A stretch of 46,719 nt of DNA from the NCBI GenBank assembly GCA_017464225.1, contig JAFUDW010000117.1:1-46719 (forward strand). The letters are read 5' to 3'. The position numbers and the translations under genes are program-made. Positions 1-6,426 of the stretch are shown in pieces. This DNA is from Clostridia bacterium (GTDB lineage Bacteria > Bacillota_A > Clostridia > Christensenellales > Aristaeellaceae). The notes under the pieces are model-generated. The model was not told the DNA's origin. It saw nothing but the letters and a program-made list of their open reading frames with translations, and ran no database searches. How positions within the stretch are numbered: the first letter of the stretch is position 1; each line of letters opens with the position of its first letter.

Positions 1-24
1 AAATGCCCCCGTGCGGGCATTTTC
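1..24 (+). terminator. Hairpin terminator of an off-window gene
   Basis: Arms AAATGCCC and GGGCATTT (1-8 and 15-22) with a 6-nt loop, followed by TT. It probably ends a plus-strand gene lying before the window. The upstream side is not visible, so the direction is inferred. Confidence 0.45.
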
Positions 25-192
25 AGCGAGGGCGGGTTGGCAGACCCCGGACTGGTTTTCAGCGAGAAGCGGACCGGAAGGCCCCGGAGGGGCTCCCCAC
101 CCTGGCAGGGTTTTTAAGGGACAGCGCCCCTTAACGTTCCCTCCCCATCAAATTTCTGCTTTCAGGTGTATGCTTTTCATCGTCAGTATGAA
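25..192. repeat. Dispersed intergenic repeat, copy A, with small hairpins
   Basis: This gene-free stretch holds several short GC-rich hairpins (81-93 GCCCC/GGGGC; 100-110 CCCT/AGGG). It also has a core at 128-156, beginning CCCTTAACGTT and ending TCAAATTTC, that is found again at 16190-16220. The motif TCAGTAT follows both cores at a similar distance (183-189 here). The segment TTTTCAGCGAG occurs twice within it (21-31 and 57-67). In both copies the element sits immediately beyond the terminator of a minus-strand gene. I see no open frame in it with a ribosome site. Confidence 0.45.
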
Positions 193-233
193 ACAAACAA
201 GCCGCTCCTGTCTTTCAAGAGCGGCTTGTTTGT
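193..233 (-). terminator. Terminator of the deoC-ending operon
   Basis: A perfect 15-bp inverted repeat (193-207 with 219-233; arm on the plus strand ACAAACAAGCCGCTC) around an 11-nt loop. Read on the minus strand, the second arm ends in a T-rich GTTTGTTT run, as expected for a Rho-independent terminator just after the deoC stop. Confidence 0.8.
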
Positions 234-245
234 GCTCGATGTTTT

Positions 246-902
246 TTACTCTGCTTCGCTTACAATGGCGATGCCCGCGCTGGCGCCGATGCGGGAGGCG
301 CCGGCTTCAATGACATCCATAGCTTCCCGGTAATTATGCACACCGCCGGAGGCTTTTACCTTCATGCTGTCAGGGATGGAGGCGCGCATCAGCGCTACGT
401 CGTGAGGGGTAGCGCCGCCGGTGCCAAAGCCTGTGCTGGTCTTCACAAAGTCTGCGCCTGCCCGGGCGGCGGCCTGGCAGGCCAGCGCCTTTTCCTCGTC
501 GGTCAGATAGCAGGTTTCAATGATCACCTTGACCAGCGTGCCGTTGGCCGCTTCAACCACCGCGCGGATATCCTTTTCCACCAGGTCGATATTGCCTTCC
601 TTGAGCGCGCCCACGTTGATCACCATATCGCATTCCTGCGCGCCATTTTCAATGGCGTTGCGTGTTTCAAAGGCCTTCACCTCGGAGGTGTTCGCACCCA
701 GCGGAAAGCCGATCACCGTGCAAACCTTAACGCCGGTGCCCTTGAGCAGCGCGGCGGCGCGGGCCACATGGCAGGGATTGACGCACACGGAGGCAAAATG
801 ATATTCGGCCGCCTCTTTGCACAGCGCGTCGATCTGCGTCGTGGTGGCAAAGGCTTTCAATTGGGTATGGTCAATCATGGCGGCGATTTCAGCCTTCTTC
901 AT
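246..902 (-). CDS. deoC: Deoxyribose-phosphate aldolase
   Basis: Class I aldolase that reversibly splits 2-deoxyribose-5-phosphate into acetaldehyde and glyceraldehyde-3-phosphate, feeding deoxynucleoside carbon into glycolysis in the cytoplasm. The 218-residue product matches the usual family length. It carries the Schiff-base lysine K154 in FVKTSTGFG, the catalytic partner D92 in CDMVINVG and the second active-site lysine K183 in KASGG. The start at 902 is chosen because AGGAGG lies about 9 nt upstream on the minus strand; an in-frame extension to 941 would lie inside the neighbour without its own ribosome site. It overlaps the end of the cytidylate-kinase-like gene by 14 nt, so it is probably translated from the same message. 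It is the last gene of the minus-strand run and is followed by a strong hairpin. A BMP-type nucleoside importer is encoded about 15 kb away. Confidence 0.95.
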   Translation of the reverse strand: MKKAEIAAMIDHTQLKAFATTTQIDALCKEAAEYHFASVCVNPCHVARAAALLKGTGVKVCTVIGFPLGANTSEVKAFETRNAIENGAQECDMVINVGALKEGNIDLVEKDIRAVVEAANGTLVKVIIETCYLTDEEKALACQAAARAGADFVKTSTGFGTGGATPHDVALMRASIPDSMKVKASGGVHNYREAMDVIEAGASRIGASAGIAIVSEAE

Positions 903-1545
903 GTGTGCTCTCCTCCTGTTCCTGGCGTTCATTGTGCTCAAACCAGCGGCGGGCGTAAGCGGCCACGGCGGGCGCGATTTCCTTGATGCTCCACGCGCTG
1001 GTGTTTACCGTGATGTGATAACTGTCGGCCTGGCCCCATTTGCGCCCGGTGATCATTTCATAGGTCTGGCCGCGGTTTTTATCGATGCGTTTGATGTTCT
1101 GCTCGATTTCCTTGGTGCTCAGGTCTTCATTTTCGGGGGCGCGCTCCTTACAACGCTGCACCTTGCTGGCCATATCGGCGCAGACAAACACCTTGAAGGG
1201 GTTATAGGATGCCAGCAATACGTCTGCGTTGCGGCCCACGATCACGCAATCCTTGCCGCTCTGGGCGATTTCTTCCACCACCCGGGTCTGTTCCTGCAGC
1301 AGGCCCACCTGGGCCGACTGCATCATGTTGCCGCTGCCAAAGGAATTATGGAAGGTCAGCGGGATGCGCTGCCAGATGCCGGTTTCCAGTGTTTTTTCTA
1401 CATAGTTTTCATCCAGCCCCCGCGCCTGAGCGATGGAGCTGATGATCTCCCGGTCATAGTAATCAAAGCCCAGCAGTTCTGCCAGGCGCTTGCCCAGCTC
1501 ACGGCCGCCGCTGCCAAATTCGCGGCTGATGGTGATAATCCTCAT
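889..1545 (-). CDS. Cytidylate kinase-like family protein
   Basis: 218 residues of the cytidylate-kinase-like P-loop family (Cytidylate_kin2 type). The start [18 protein letters not shown] contains the glycine-rich nucleotide loop, here GSGGRE without the usual GK[ST]. This is typical of the family and differs from true Cmk. A conserved 'CKERAPEN...' stretch follows near residues 150-160. Members are presumed nucleotide kinases, but substrates are mostly unproven. ATG at 1545 is preceded by AAGGAGG with 9-nt spacing. It sits directly upstream of deoC with overlapping ends, which suggests nucleotide metabolism, although co-location with a surface-polymer cluster is equally visible. No Cys-rich or membrane part is seen. 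Confidence 0.8.
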   Translation of the reverse strand: MRIITISREFGSGGRELGKRLAELLGFDYYDREIISSIAQARGLDENYVEKTLETGIWQRIPLTFHNSFGSGNMMQSAQVGLLQEQTRVVEEIAQSGKDCVIVGRNADVLLASYNPFKVFVCADMASKVQRCKERAPENEDLSTKEIEQNIKRIDKNRGQTYEMITGRKWGQADSYHITVNTSAWSIKEIAPAVAAYARRWFEHNERQEQEESTHEEG

Positions 1546-1559
1546 CTGTAATCTCCTCC

Positions 1560-1961
1560 TTAATCCGAAGGTACCCTATTTTTATTATACCTTGAAACAT
1601 GAAGGACGTCAAATAGAAAATACATAGCGCCCGCGGCGCAAAGCGCTGTTCCCGCGATGGGGTATACAACGGTCAGCCGGTGGCTGGTGCCGTATATCTC
1701 CAGCGCGCCGCGGAACAGACTGCCCACGGTCAGCGTTGCGATGCCCGCGCGCCACAGTGCCGCGCCTGCCGGCCGTTCCCGGTTGATCAGCAGGCAGCAC
1801 AGCGTACCGCCGGATAGGGGATAGGCGAAGGCGAACACCATGGCGTAAGACCATACGCCATGGCTGAATTGCTCATAAACCCATGCGAACAAGGCGCAGA
1901 AAAGAGCGGCAGCCGTATACCAGATCGCCCTGCGCCGGACGGGGTCAGAAGATGGCCACAA
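1560..1961 (-). CDS. Small integral membrane protein, function unknown
   Basis: A 133-residue protein with about four hydrophobic segments (roughly 13-30, 38-58, 68-85 and 98-117) and a charged tail ending RYNKNRVPSD. I do not recognise a family. The start is probably TTG at 1961, because AAAGGAG lies about 11 nt upstream inside the end of the preceding gene. The two genes overlap by 17 nt, so translation is likely coupled to the phosphodiester glycosidase gene. Its place between two membrane- or surface-linked genes suggests an envelope role, which is inference only. Confidence 0.6.
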   Translation of the reverse strand: MWPSSDPVRRRAIWYTAAALFCALFAWVYEQFSHGVWSYAMVFAFAYPLSGGTLCCLLINRERPAGAALWRAGIATLTVGSLFRGALEIYGTSHRLTVVYPIAGTALCAAGAMYFLFDVLHVSRYNKNRVPSD

Positions 1962-2931
1962 TATCGCTCACGCTCCTTTCGCCGCTGCGGTTGCCCGTTG
2001 TGGTGGGCGTATTGACCACCTGGCCGTTGAATACCATGACCGACGAGCCGCCTCCGTCCAGATTATATGCCGTCTGCGCGCCCAGGCTTTGCAGAAATTG
2101 TGCCAGCTGGTAAAGGCTCAGCCCCTGACTGGCGGACGTGCGGCCATCGGCCACCGCAAACAGGTAATGCAGCGGGCCTACCTGAGCCAGGGCTGTGCGG
2201 GGATTGCTGGCCATGGCGCGTCCCACCTCGTCCTGGGGGCTGACGGTCACGCCGCCATTTTCCACCAGCGCCGGGCCAAAGGAGAGCACCTGCGCCGCGC
2301 CGTTCTGTACCAGCGCTTCGGCGCTGATCTCATCCTCGCGGATGATGCTGAAATCGCCGCTTTCATCGATCACCAGATCTTCCTGTCCGCGCTGGGACGA
2401 GGCGCGGTAGAGCACGCCGTTGCGCACCACATAGCCTTTTTCCCGGGCGCCGTAATAATCGCCGTTGACCGCCAATACGGCGGATGTGCGCTGGGCCATC
2501 GAGGAAGGCGCTTCGGTGATATTGCGCCCGTAGGTGTCCCGGGCCAGCACGGCGGACAGTGCGTCCGGGGAGGAGAGCACGACGTCGGCTACGTAAACCG
2601 TGGTATCCTCCACCCGGTAGGTGGTCAGCGTCACGCTTGTTTGCCCGTCGCTGTACGCGGATGGGTTGTCTGCGGGAATGCTGGGCTGTATTGTCGCTTC
2701 AGTCGTCTTCTGCCGGGTCTGACTGCGGGTGCTGCCGCTTTTGCCGCGGCTGTTCTGCCTTGCGGCGGTTGGCGCGGGGGTGTCTGCCGCTTGCAGAATA
2801 ACGGCAGCCGTAGGAGCGGGCGCTGCAGGCTGATAGGCGTGGGGGATCACAAAGGTATCCAGCGCAAGCCAGGCGGTAAAGCCCGTCAGGGCCAGGCTGT
2901 AGCCGATGCCAAACAGTTTGGAGCTTTTCAT
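1945..2931 (-). CDS. Phosphodiester glycosidase family (NAGPA-like) exoprotein
   Basis: 328 residues. An N-terminal signal anchor (about 8-28) is followed by an Ala/Pro/Thr- and Arg/Ser-rich linker (about 35-95), then a domain resembling the C-terminal part of GlcNAc-1-phosphodiester alpha-N-acetylglucosaminidase (PF09992). Family-like motifs are AVNGDYY near residue 155, NPRTALA near 245, and the ending YNLDGGGSSVMVFNG...NTPTTTGNRSGERSVSDIVAIF. Bacterial members are thought to trim phosphodiester-linked sugars on wall polymers outside the membrane. The ATG at 2931 follows AAAGGA with a 6-nt gap. It lies 62 nt after the Cthe_2159-like gene with a hairpin between, so it may be partly uncoupled from the upstream genes. 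Confidence 0.85.
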   Translation of the reverse strand: MKSSKLFGIGYSLALTGFTAWLALDTFVIPHAYQPAAPAPTAAVILQAADTPAPTAARQNSRGKSGSTRSQTRQKTTEATIQPSIPADNPSAYSDGQTSVTLTTYRVEDTTVYVADVVLSSPDALSAVLARDTYGRNITEAPSSMAQRTSAVLAVNGDYYGAREKGYVVRNGVLYRASSQRGQEDLVIDESGDFSIIREDEISAEALVQNGAAQVLSFGPALVENGGVTVSPQDEVGRAMASNPRTALAQVGPLHYLFAVADGRTSASQGLSLYQLAQFLQSLGAQTAYNLDGGGSSVMVFNGQVVNTPTTTGNRSGERSVSDIVAIF

Positions 2932-2956
2932 GGGTTTTCCTTTCCTGTATGCATGG

Positions 2957-2982
2957 AAAGGGGAACGCAGCCGCTCCCCTTT
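2957..2982 (+). terminator. Hairpin between two minus-strand genes
   Basis: An 8-bp stem AAAGGGGA/TCCCCTTT (2957-2964 with 2975-2982) with a 10-nt loop, followed on the plus strand by more Ts. The T tract points along plus, where no gene ends. For the minus-strand operon it could be a partial attenuator or an mRNA-processing hairpin. Its function is uncertain. Confidence 0.35.
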
Positions 2983-2993
2983 TTTTATGCTGT

Positions 2994-4817
2994 TTATCTG
3001 CGGCCGCCTCCATGGTGACCGCCGCCGGGCATCTGGCCGCCGGGCATCTGGCCGCCGGGCATCTGGCCGCCGGGCATCTGACCGTCAGGCATCTGGCCGC
3101 CGGGCGCGTACAGATCGTTGGGGATCTGCTGGTCATCTGGCGTTTGCTGCCCATCGGGGGACTGCTGCTGTCCGCCTTGACCGTTCCGGTTGTTCCGGCC
3201 GCCGCCGAAGCCTCCGCCAAAGCCGCCCCAGCCCGAGCCGCTGCCGGAAACGGTGCTGCTGGGGGTCACCTGGGTGCTGCCGCTGGCGTTGGATACTGAA
3301 TAGGTCTGGCCCACAGCCAGATCAGGGCTGCTGATCACAACGCACTGATAGGTCTTTTCCACTGTTCCGCTGAACAGCGCGCTGCCGTTGGCATCGGATA
3401 CCGTAATGGTATCGGCGCTGCCGCTCAGGTTAACCATGATGGCTACCTGGGTGGAGGATGAGCCGAAATTCTCCGCCATGCCGCTGGCGCCCGCCGCGAT
3501 GACAGTACCGCCGGTAATGACCGCGCTGCCGTTGTAATCCAGCGCGCCGTTGCCGCTGTTCGTAGGCCCGGAAACCACGATGGTTCCGCCGTTCACATAC
3601 AGATCGCCGTTGGAATCGATGCCGTCGCCCTGGGCGTTCACATACAGGCTGCCGCCGTTGACGGTGATGCAGGAGCCGTCGGAGGCGAACATATCATTGC
3701 GCCAGAAGCCGCTCTGGTCATTGCCGCCGGAGGAATTGACGCCGTCGTCCGAGGATACCACCGAGATATTGCCGCCGTTGATCACGATGGCCGTGGCCTC
3801 GATGCCCTCATAGCTCTGGCTGATGGCGATATCGCCGCCGTTGATGGTCAGGGTATTGTCGGCGTGCATGCCGTCGTCGCCGGAGCGCATATTCAGCGTG
3901 TCGCCGTTTATCGTCAGGTCGCCGTCGGTGTGCAACGCGTCGTCCGCCGCGTCGATAGCGATATCGCCGCTCAGCAGGATCAATTGGCCGCTGGCTTTGA
4001 TCCCCTTGGTGCTGGCGGTATCCTGGCTTGCGGTTTGGCTGTTGTTCCAGCCGCCCCGGAAGCCCATCATCATATCCTGGGTATGGGTCTCGCCGTTGGC
4101 CGCGCCGCCGCCCGCGGTGATATCAAAGCTGCCGCCCGCGATCAGCACATAGCCCTTGCTCGTATCCTCTTCGTTCTTGGCGCGTATGCCGTCCTTGCCG
4201 GAGCTGATGGTAAAATCGCCGTCCGCGATGCGCACGCTGTCGTTGGCGTCAATGCCGCGGCCCTCGGCGGTGATGCGGTATACGCCGCCGGTGATTTTCA
4301 GATCGTCCTTGCCCACGATGCCGTGATTGGCCGATACGATGGTCAGCGTTCCGGAACCGTTCAAAGTGATGTCATCACGGGAGAAGATAGCGGCGTCGAT
4401 TTCGTTTGATCCGTCATAGGAGGCCATGGTCAGCGTGTTCTCACTGCCCTCGGCCAGCGTGATAAAGGTTTTATCGGCGTTTTCAATGTACAGGGCGGCG
4501 CCGTTTTCAGCGGTGATATTCACGTTGTTCAGCACCAGCTGAACCTTATCGCTGTCGCCGGCGTTCACGGTGACCGTGCCGTTCATTGCGCCTGAGAGCA
4601 CATAGGTGCCGGCTTCCGTGATGCTGATCCCGCTCTGGCCGTTCAGATCCAGATAAACGGCCTCCGAGGCGTCCCAATCGCCGGACAGATCGCGCTTGGA
4701 AAAATAATCGCTCAGGTCATAGGCCGCGCTTTCGGCCTGTACGTCGGTCAGTGCGAATACCGTGCAGGTGCTCAGCGTGAAAACGGCGAGCATCAATATG
4801 GTCAATAGCTTCTTCAT
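2994..4817 (-). CDS. Secreted carbohydrate-binding domain protein (Cthe_2159-like)
   Basis: 607 residues. The signal peptide MKKLLTILMLAVFTLSTCTVFA is followed by a long repetitive region of short beta-strand turns with recurring NGG/DGI/SGD motifs (for example SGDDGMHADNTLTINGG, then GIEATAIVINGG). This is typical of the right-handed beta-helix family named after Cthe_2159, which is known to bind acidic polysaccharide. Ca-binding Asp-rich turns are plentiful. The C-terminus has a Gly/Asn/Gln-rich low-complexity stretch and QMPGG pentapeptides, ending in HHGGGRR, perhaps a wall- or polyanion-contact tail. Start 4817 is chosen for GGAGGA with about 7-nt spacing; an in-frame ATG at 4841 would overlap the previous gene without a better site. 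It follows the DUF4956 gene by 20 nt, in one operon with the polyphosphate-polymerase gene. Confidence 0.85.
   Translation of the reverse strand: MKKLLTILMLAVFTLSTCTVFALTDVQAESAAYDLSDYFSKRDLSGDWDASEAVYLDLNGQSGISITEAGTYVLSGAMNGTVTVNAGDSDKVQLVLNNVNITAENGAALYIENADKTFITLAEGSENTLTMASYDGSNEIDAAIFSRDDITLNGSGTLTIVSANHGIVGKDDLKITGGVYRITAEGRGIDANDSVRIADGDFTISSGKDGIRAKNEEDTSKGYVLIAGGSFDITAGGGAANGETHTQDMMMGFRGGWNNSQTASQDTASTKGIKASGQLILLSGDIAIDAADDALHTDGDLTINGDTLNMRSGDDGMHADNTLTINGGDIAISQSYEGIEATAIVINGGNISVVSSDDGVNSSGGNDQSGFWRNDMFASDGSCITVNGGSLYVNAQGDGIDSNGDLYVNGGTIVVSGPTNSGNGALDYNGSAVITGGTVIAAGASGMAENFGSSSTQVAIMVNLSGSADTITVSDANGSALFSGTVEKTYQCVVISSPDLAVGQTYSVSNASGSTQVTPSSTVSGSGSGWGGFGGGFGGGRNNRNGQGGQQQSPDGQQTPDDQQIPNDLYAPGGQMPDGQMPGGQMPGGQMPGGQMPGGGHHGGGRR
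3021..3095. repeat. Five 15-bp tandem repeats in a coding tail
   Basis: Four exact copies of GCCGCCGGGCATCTG (3021-3080) and a fifth diverged copy (3081-3095). They lie inside the gene at 2994-4817 and encode QMPGG pentapeptides. The unit is a multiple of three, so copy-number change would keep the frame. Confidence 0.9.
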
Positions 4818-4837
4818 GATATTTTCCTCCATTTCCA

Positions 4838-5524
4838 TCACAGGTCAGAGGCGGCGCCGGCGGCGCGGCAAAGAGAGATTTCCAGATTGCCATTATGGCA
4901 GCGCAGCTCGTCGATCATTTCCTTGGTTCCGGCGTCCTTGCGGACAGTCACGGCATAGCGCAGCCTGAACATGCTGCCCATGTTGATTGTCTTTACCTGC
5001 TCCAGTTTCCACTTGGCGCAGTATTTGTTCAGTATGGCGTCAAACTCGCCCTCGTAATTCAGATCTTCGGGAACGGTGATGCGCAGCTCTTTTTCCAGTC
5101 CCCGCGCGGCGGGATCAAAGCCGTTCCATATCAGGAAGGCGGCGCATAGGATCAGGGTGAACAGCACGGCGTAGGCCAGATAGCCCATGCCGGCGATCAG
5201 CCCGGCCACCATGGCCAGAAAGATCATCGCGATCTCTTTGGCAGAGCCCGCCGCGCTGCGGAAGCGCACCAGGCTGAACGCGCCTGCCGTGGCCACGCCC
5301 GCGCCCACGTTGCCGTTGACCATCATGATGACCACGCAGCTCAGGGCAGGCAGGGCGAACAGCGATACCAGAAAGCTCTGAGTATAGCCCGTGCGGCGGG
5401 AAGCCGCCAGGGCGATCAGTCCACCGATGACCAGCGCTACGCCCACACAGAGCAGAAATTGGCTGGCCGGGATCACGGTAACGGACGCGGAATCGAAAAT
5501 CCCTTTAAGAATATTCTCAAGCAT
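4838..5524 (-). CDS. DUF4956 domain-containing membrane protein
   Basis: 228 residues. The N-terminal half has about four membrane segments (roughly 22-41, 48-68, 74-92 and 100-135) with the family-like stretch AGAFSLVRFRSAAGSAKEIA between them. The C-terminal soluble part (about 145-225) resembles a small alpha/beta domain facing the cytoplasm. DUF4956 proteins have no proven activity but are repeatedly found beside VTC-domain polyphosphate polymerases, as here. ATG at 5524 is preceded by GGGAGG with 8-nt spacing and overlaps the upstream gene by 8 nt, so translation is probably coupled. A partner or channel role for the polymerase is inferred from context only. Confidence 0.85.
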   Translation of the reverse strand: MLENILKGIFDSASVTVIPASQFLLCVGVALVIGGLIALAASRRTGYTQSFLVSLFALPALSCVVIMMVNGNVGAGVATAGAFSLVRFRSAAGSAKEIAMIFLAMVAGLIAGMGYLAYAVLFTLILCAAFLIWNGFDPAARGLEKELRITVPEDLNYEGEFDAILNKYCAKWKLEQVKTINMGSMFRLRYAVTVRKDAGTKEMIDELRCHNGNLEISLCRAAGAASDL

Positions 5525-6239
5525 AGCGGATGCCTCCCTTATTCTCTTTCGCCCTCATCTGCTGATAAGCGGCGCCATATTTTGAAAAGCTGGTTTTGTA
5601 GATCCTGTTTTCGGACAGGAACCTGACCATCCACAGGGGATAGCCGCCCGGGCTTTTCAGCTCCATCAGCACGCTGTCCGGCGGAAGGATCATATCGCCC
5701 ATGGCGCTGCCGGAAAGATCGATATCCTGCGTGCGCCACCGGATGTTTTCATCCAGCGTCAGGCGAAAGTCCGTGCCGTCCACCGGGGCGTAAGCCTCGC
5801 GCTCATAGCTGAGCAGCATGGCCGGGCGGAGCGTGGGGCCGTAGAATGCGCGGAAGGCTTCTATCTCCCGGGCGATCTGGCTGTCTGTGGGCAGCGGAGC
5901 GCCGCTCTCCAAGGCGTCCATGGCCTGCCGGTGTGGGAGGGCCAGGCGGCGTTTGTACACCACCGATTCAAACTTCTTTTTGAGCTCCACAAATACCGTG
6001 CTGTCGCCTGTGGCCTTCTGGTAGCTGCGCACCCTGAGCTTTTCTTTGTACAGGGGCTTTTCAATGGATGTGCGCACCAGCCGGTAACTGTCGGTATCAA
6101 AGTAGATGTTGCGGATGGTGTGACGGCCGTATTGATCCAGGGCCAGGTGCCCTTCCATGGCTTCTATCAGCAGATCCCGCTGTCTGCGGTTCAGAATGTA
6201 CTTTACCTCGTAACGCTTGAATGTCATCTGAGCATCCAT
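5517..6239 (-). CDS. VTC-domain polyphosphate polymerase family protein
   Basis: 240 residues, matching the stand-alone bacterial VTC domain (PF09359). The fold is a tunnel related to triphosphate-tunnel enzymes. Visible basic/acidic strand motifs are KRYEVKYIL near the start, IRNIYFDT at about 43, KEKLRVRSY at about 67, VFVELKKKF at about 82, and MELKSPGGYPLWM near the end. In yeast Vtc4 the domain makes polyphosphate from ATP; bacterial members are inferred to do likewise or to use a related polyphosphate. There is no membrane segment, so it is cytoplasmic or bound to the adjoining DUF4956 protein. The ATG at 6239 is favoured over a GTG at 6248 because GGAGG sits 8 nt before it. It is the first gene of the minus-strand operon and has Pho-box-like repeats upstream. 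Confidence 0.85.
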   Translation of the reverse strand: MDAQMTFKRYEVKYILNRRQRDLLIEAMEGHLALDQYGRHTIRNIYFDTDSYRLVRTSIEKPLYKEKLRVRSYQKATGDSTVFVELKKKFESVVYKRRLALPHRQAMDALESGAPLPTDSQIAREIEAFRAFYGPTLRPAMLLSYEREAYAPVDGTDFRLTLDENIRWRTQDIDLSGSAMGDMILPPDSVLMELKSPGGYPLWMVRFLSENRIYKTSFSKYGAAYQQMRAKENKGGIRYA

Positions 6240-6262
6240 TGCTCTCACCTCCTGACGCGCTT

Positions 6263-6296
6263 ATCTTACAAAAGAAAGCTTAAAGCAACCTTAAAG
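6263..6296 (-). promoter_or_regulatory. Three 11-bp direct repeats (Pho-box-like) before the VTC gene
   Basis: Read on the minus strand: CTTTAAG (6296-6290), CTTTAAG (6285-6279) and CTTTTGT (6274-6268), each starting exactly 11 bp after the previous one. The 7+4 spacing equals that of response-regulator boxes of the PhoB/PhoP class. A possible -10, TAAGAT, lies at 6268-6263 with no good -35, as in activator-dependent promoters. The repeats are seen directly; PhoP binding is inference. Confidence 0.45.
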
Positions 6297-6366
6297 GAAA
6301 AAACTTTTTGTATGCATTTTACGCGGAAGCTGTGAAAAGGAAGTGGCGTAAATATGAACAAAACCA

Positions 6367-6395
6367 TTGAAACCGTGAAAAATATTCTGTATAAT
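6367..6395 (+). promoter_or_regulatory. Sigma-A-type promoter of the first ABC exporter
   Basis: TTGAAA at 6367-6372, a 17-bp spacer and a perfect TATAAT at 6390-6395. It lies about 30 nt before the ATG of the downstream gene. Confidence 0.8.
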
Positions 6396-6426
6396 CATAC
6401 GTATCAAGCTACGGAGGAAGAAAGCC

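Noticed and set aside
3021..3095. CRISPR-like short repeat array
   Set aside because: The repeats are contiguous with no spacers and are in frame in a coding gene.
6239..6248. GTG at 6248 as start of the VTC gene
   Set aside because: It overlaps the ribosome site; the ATG at 6239 has correct spacing from GGAGG.
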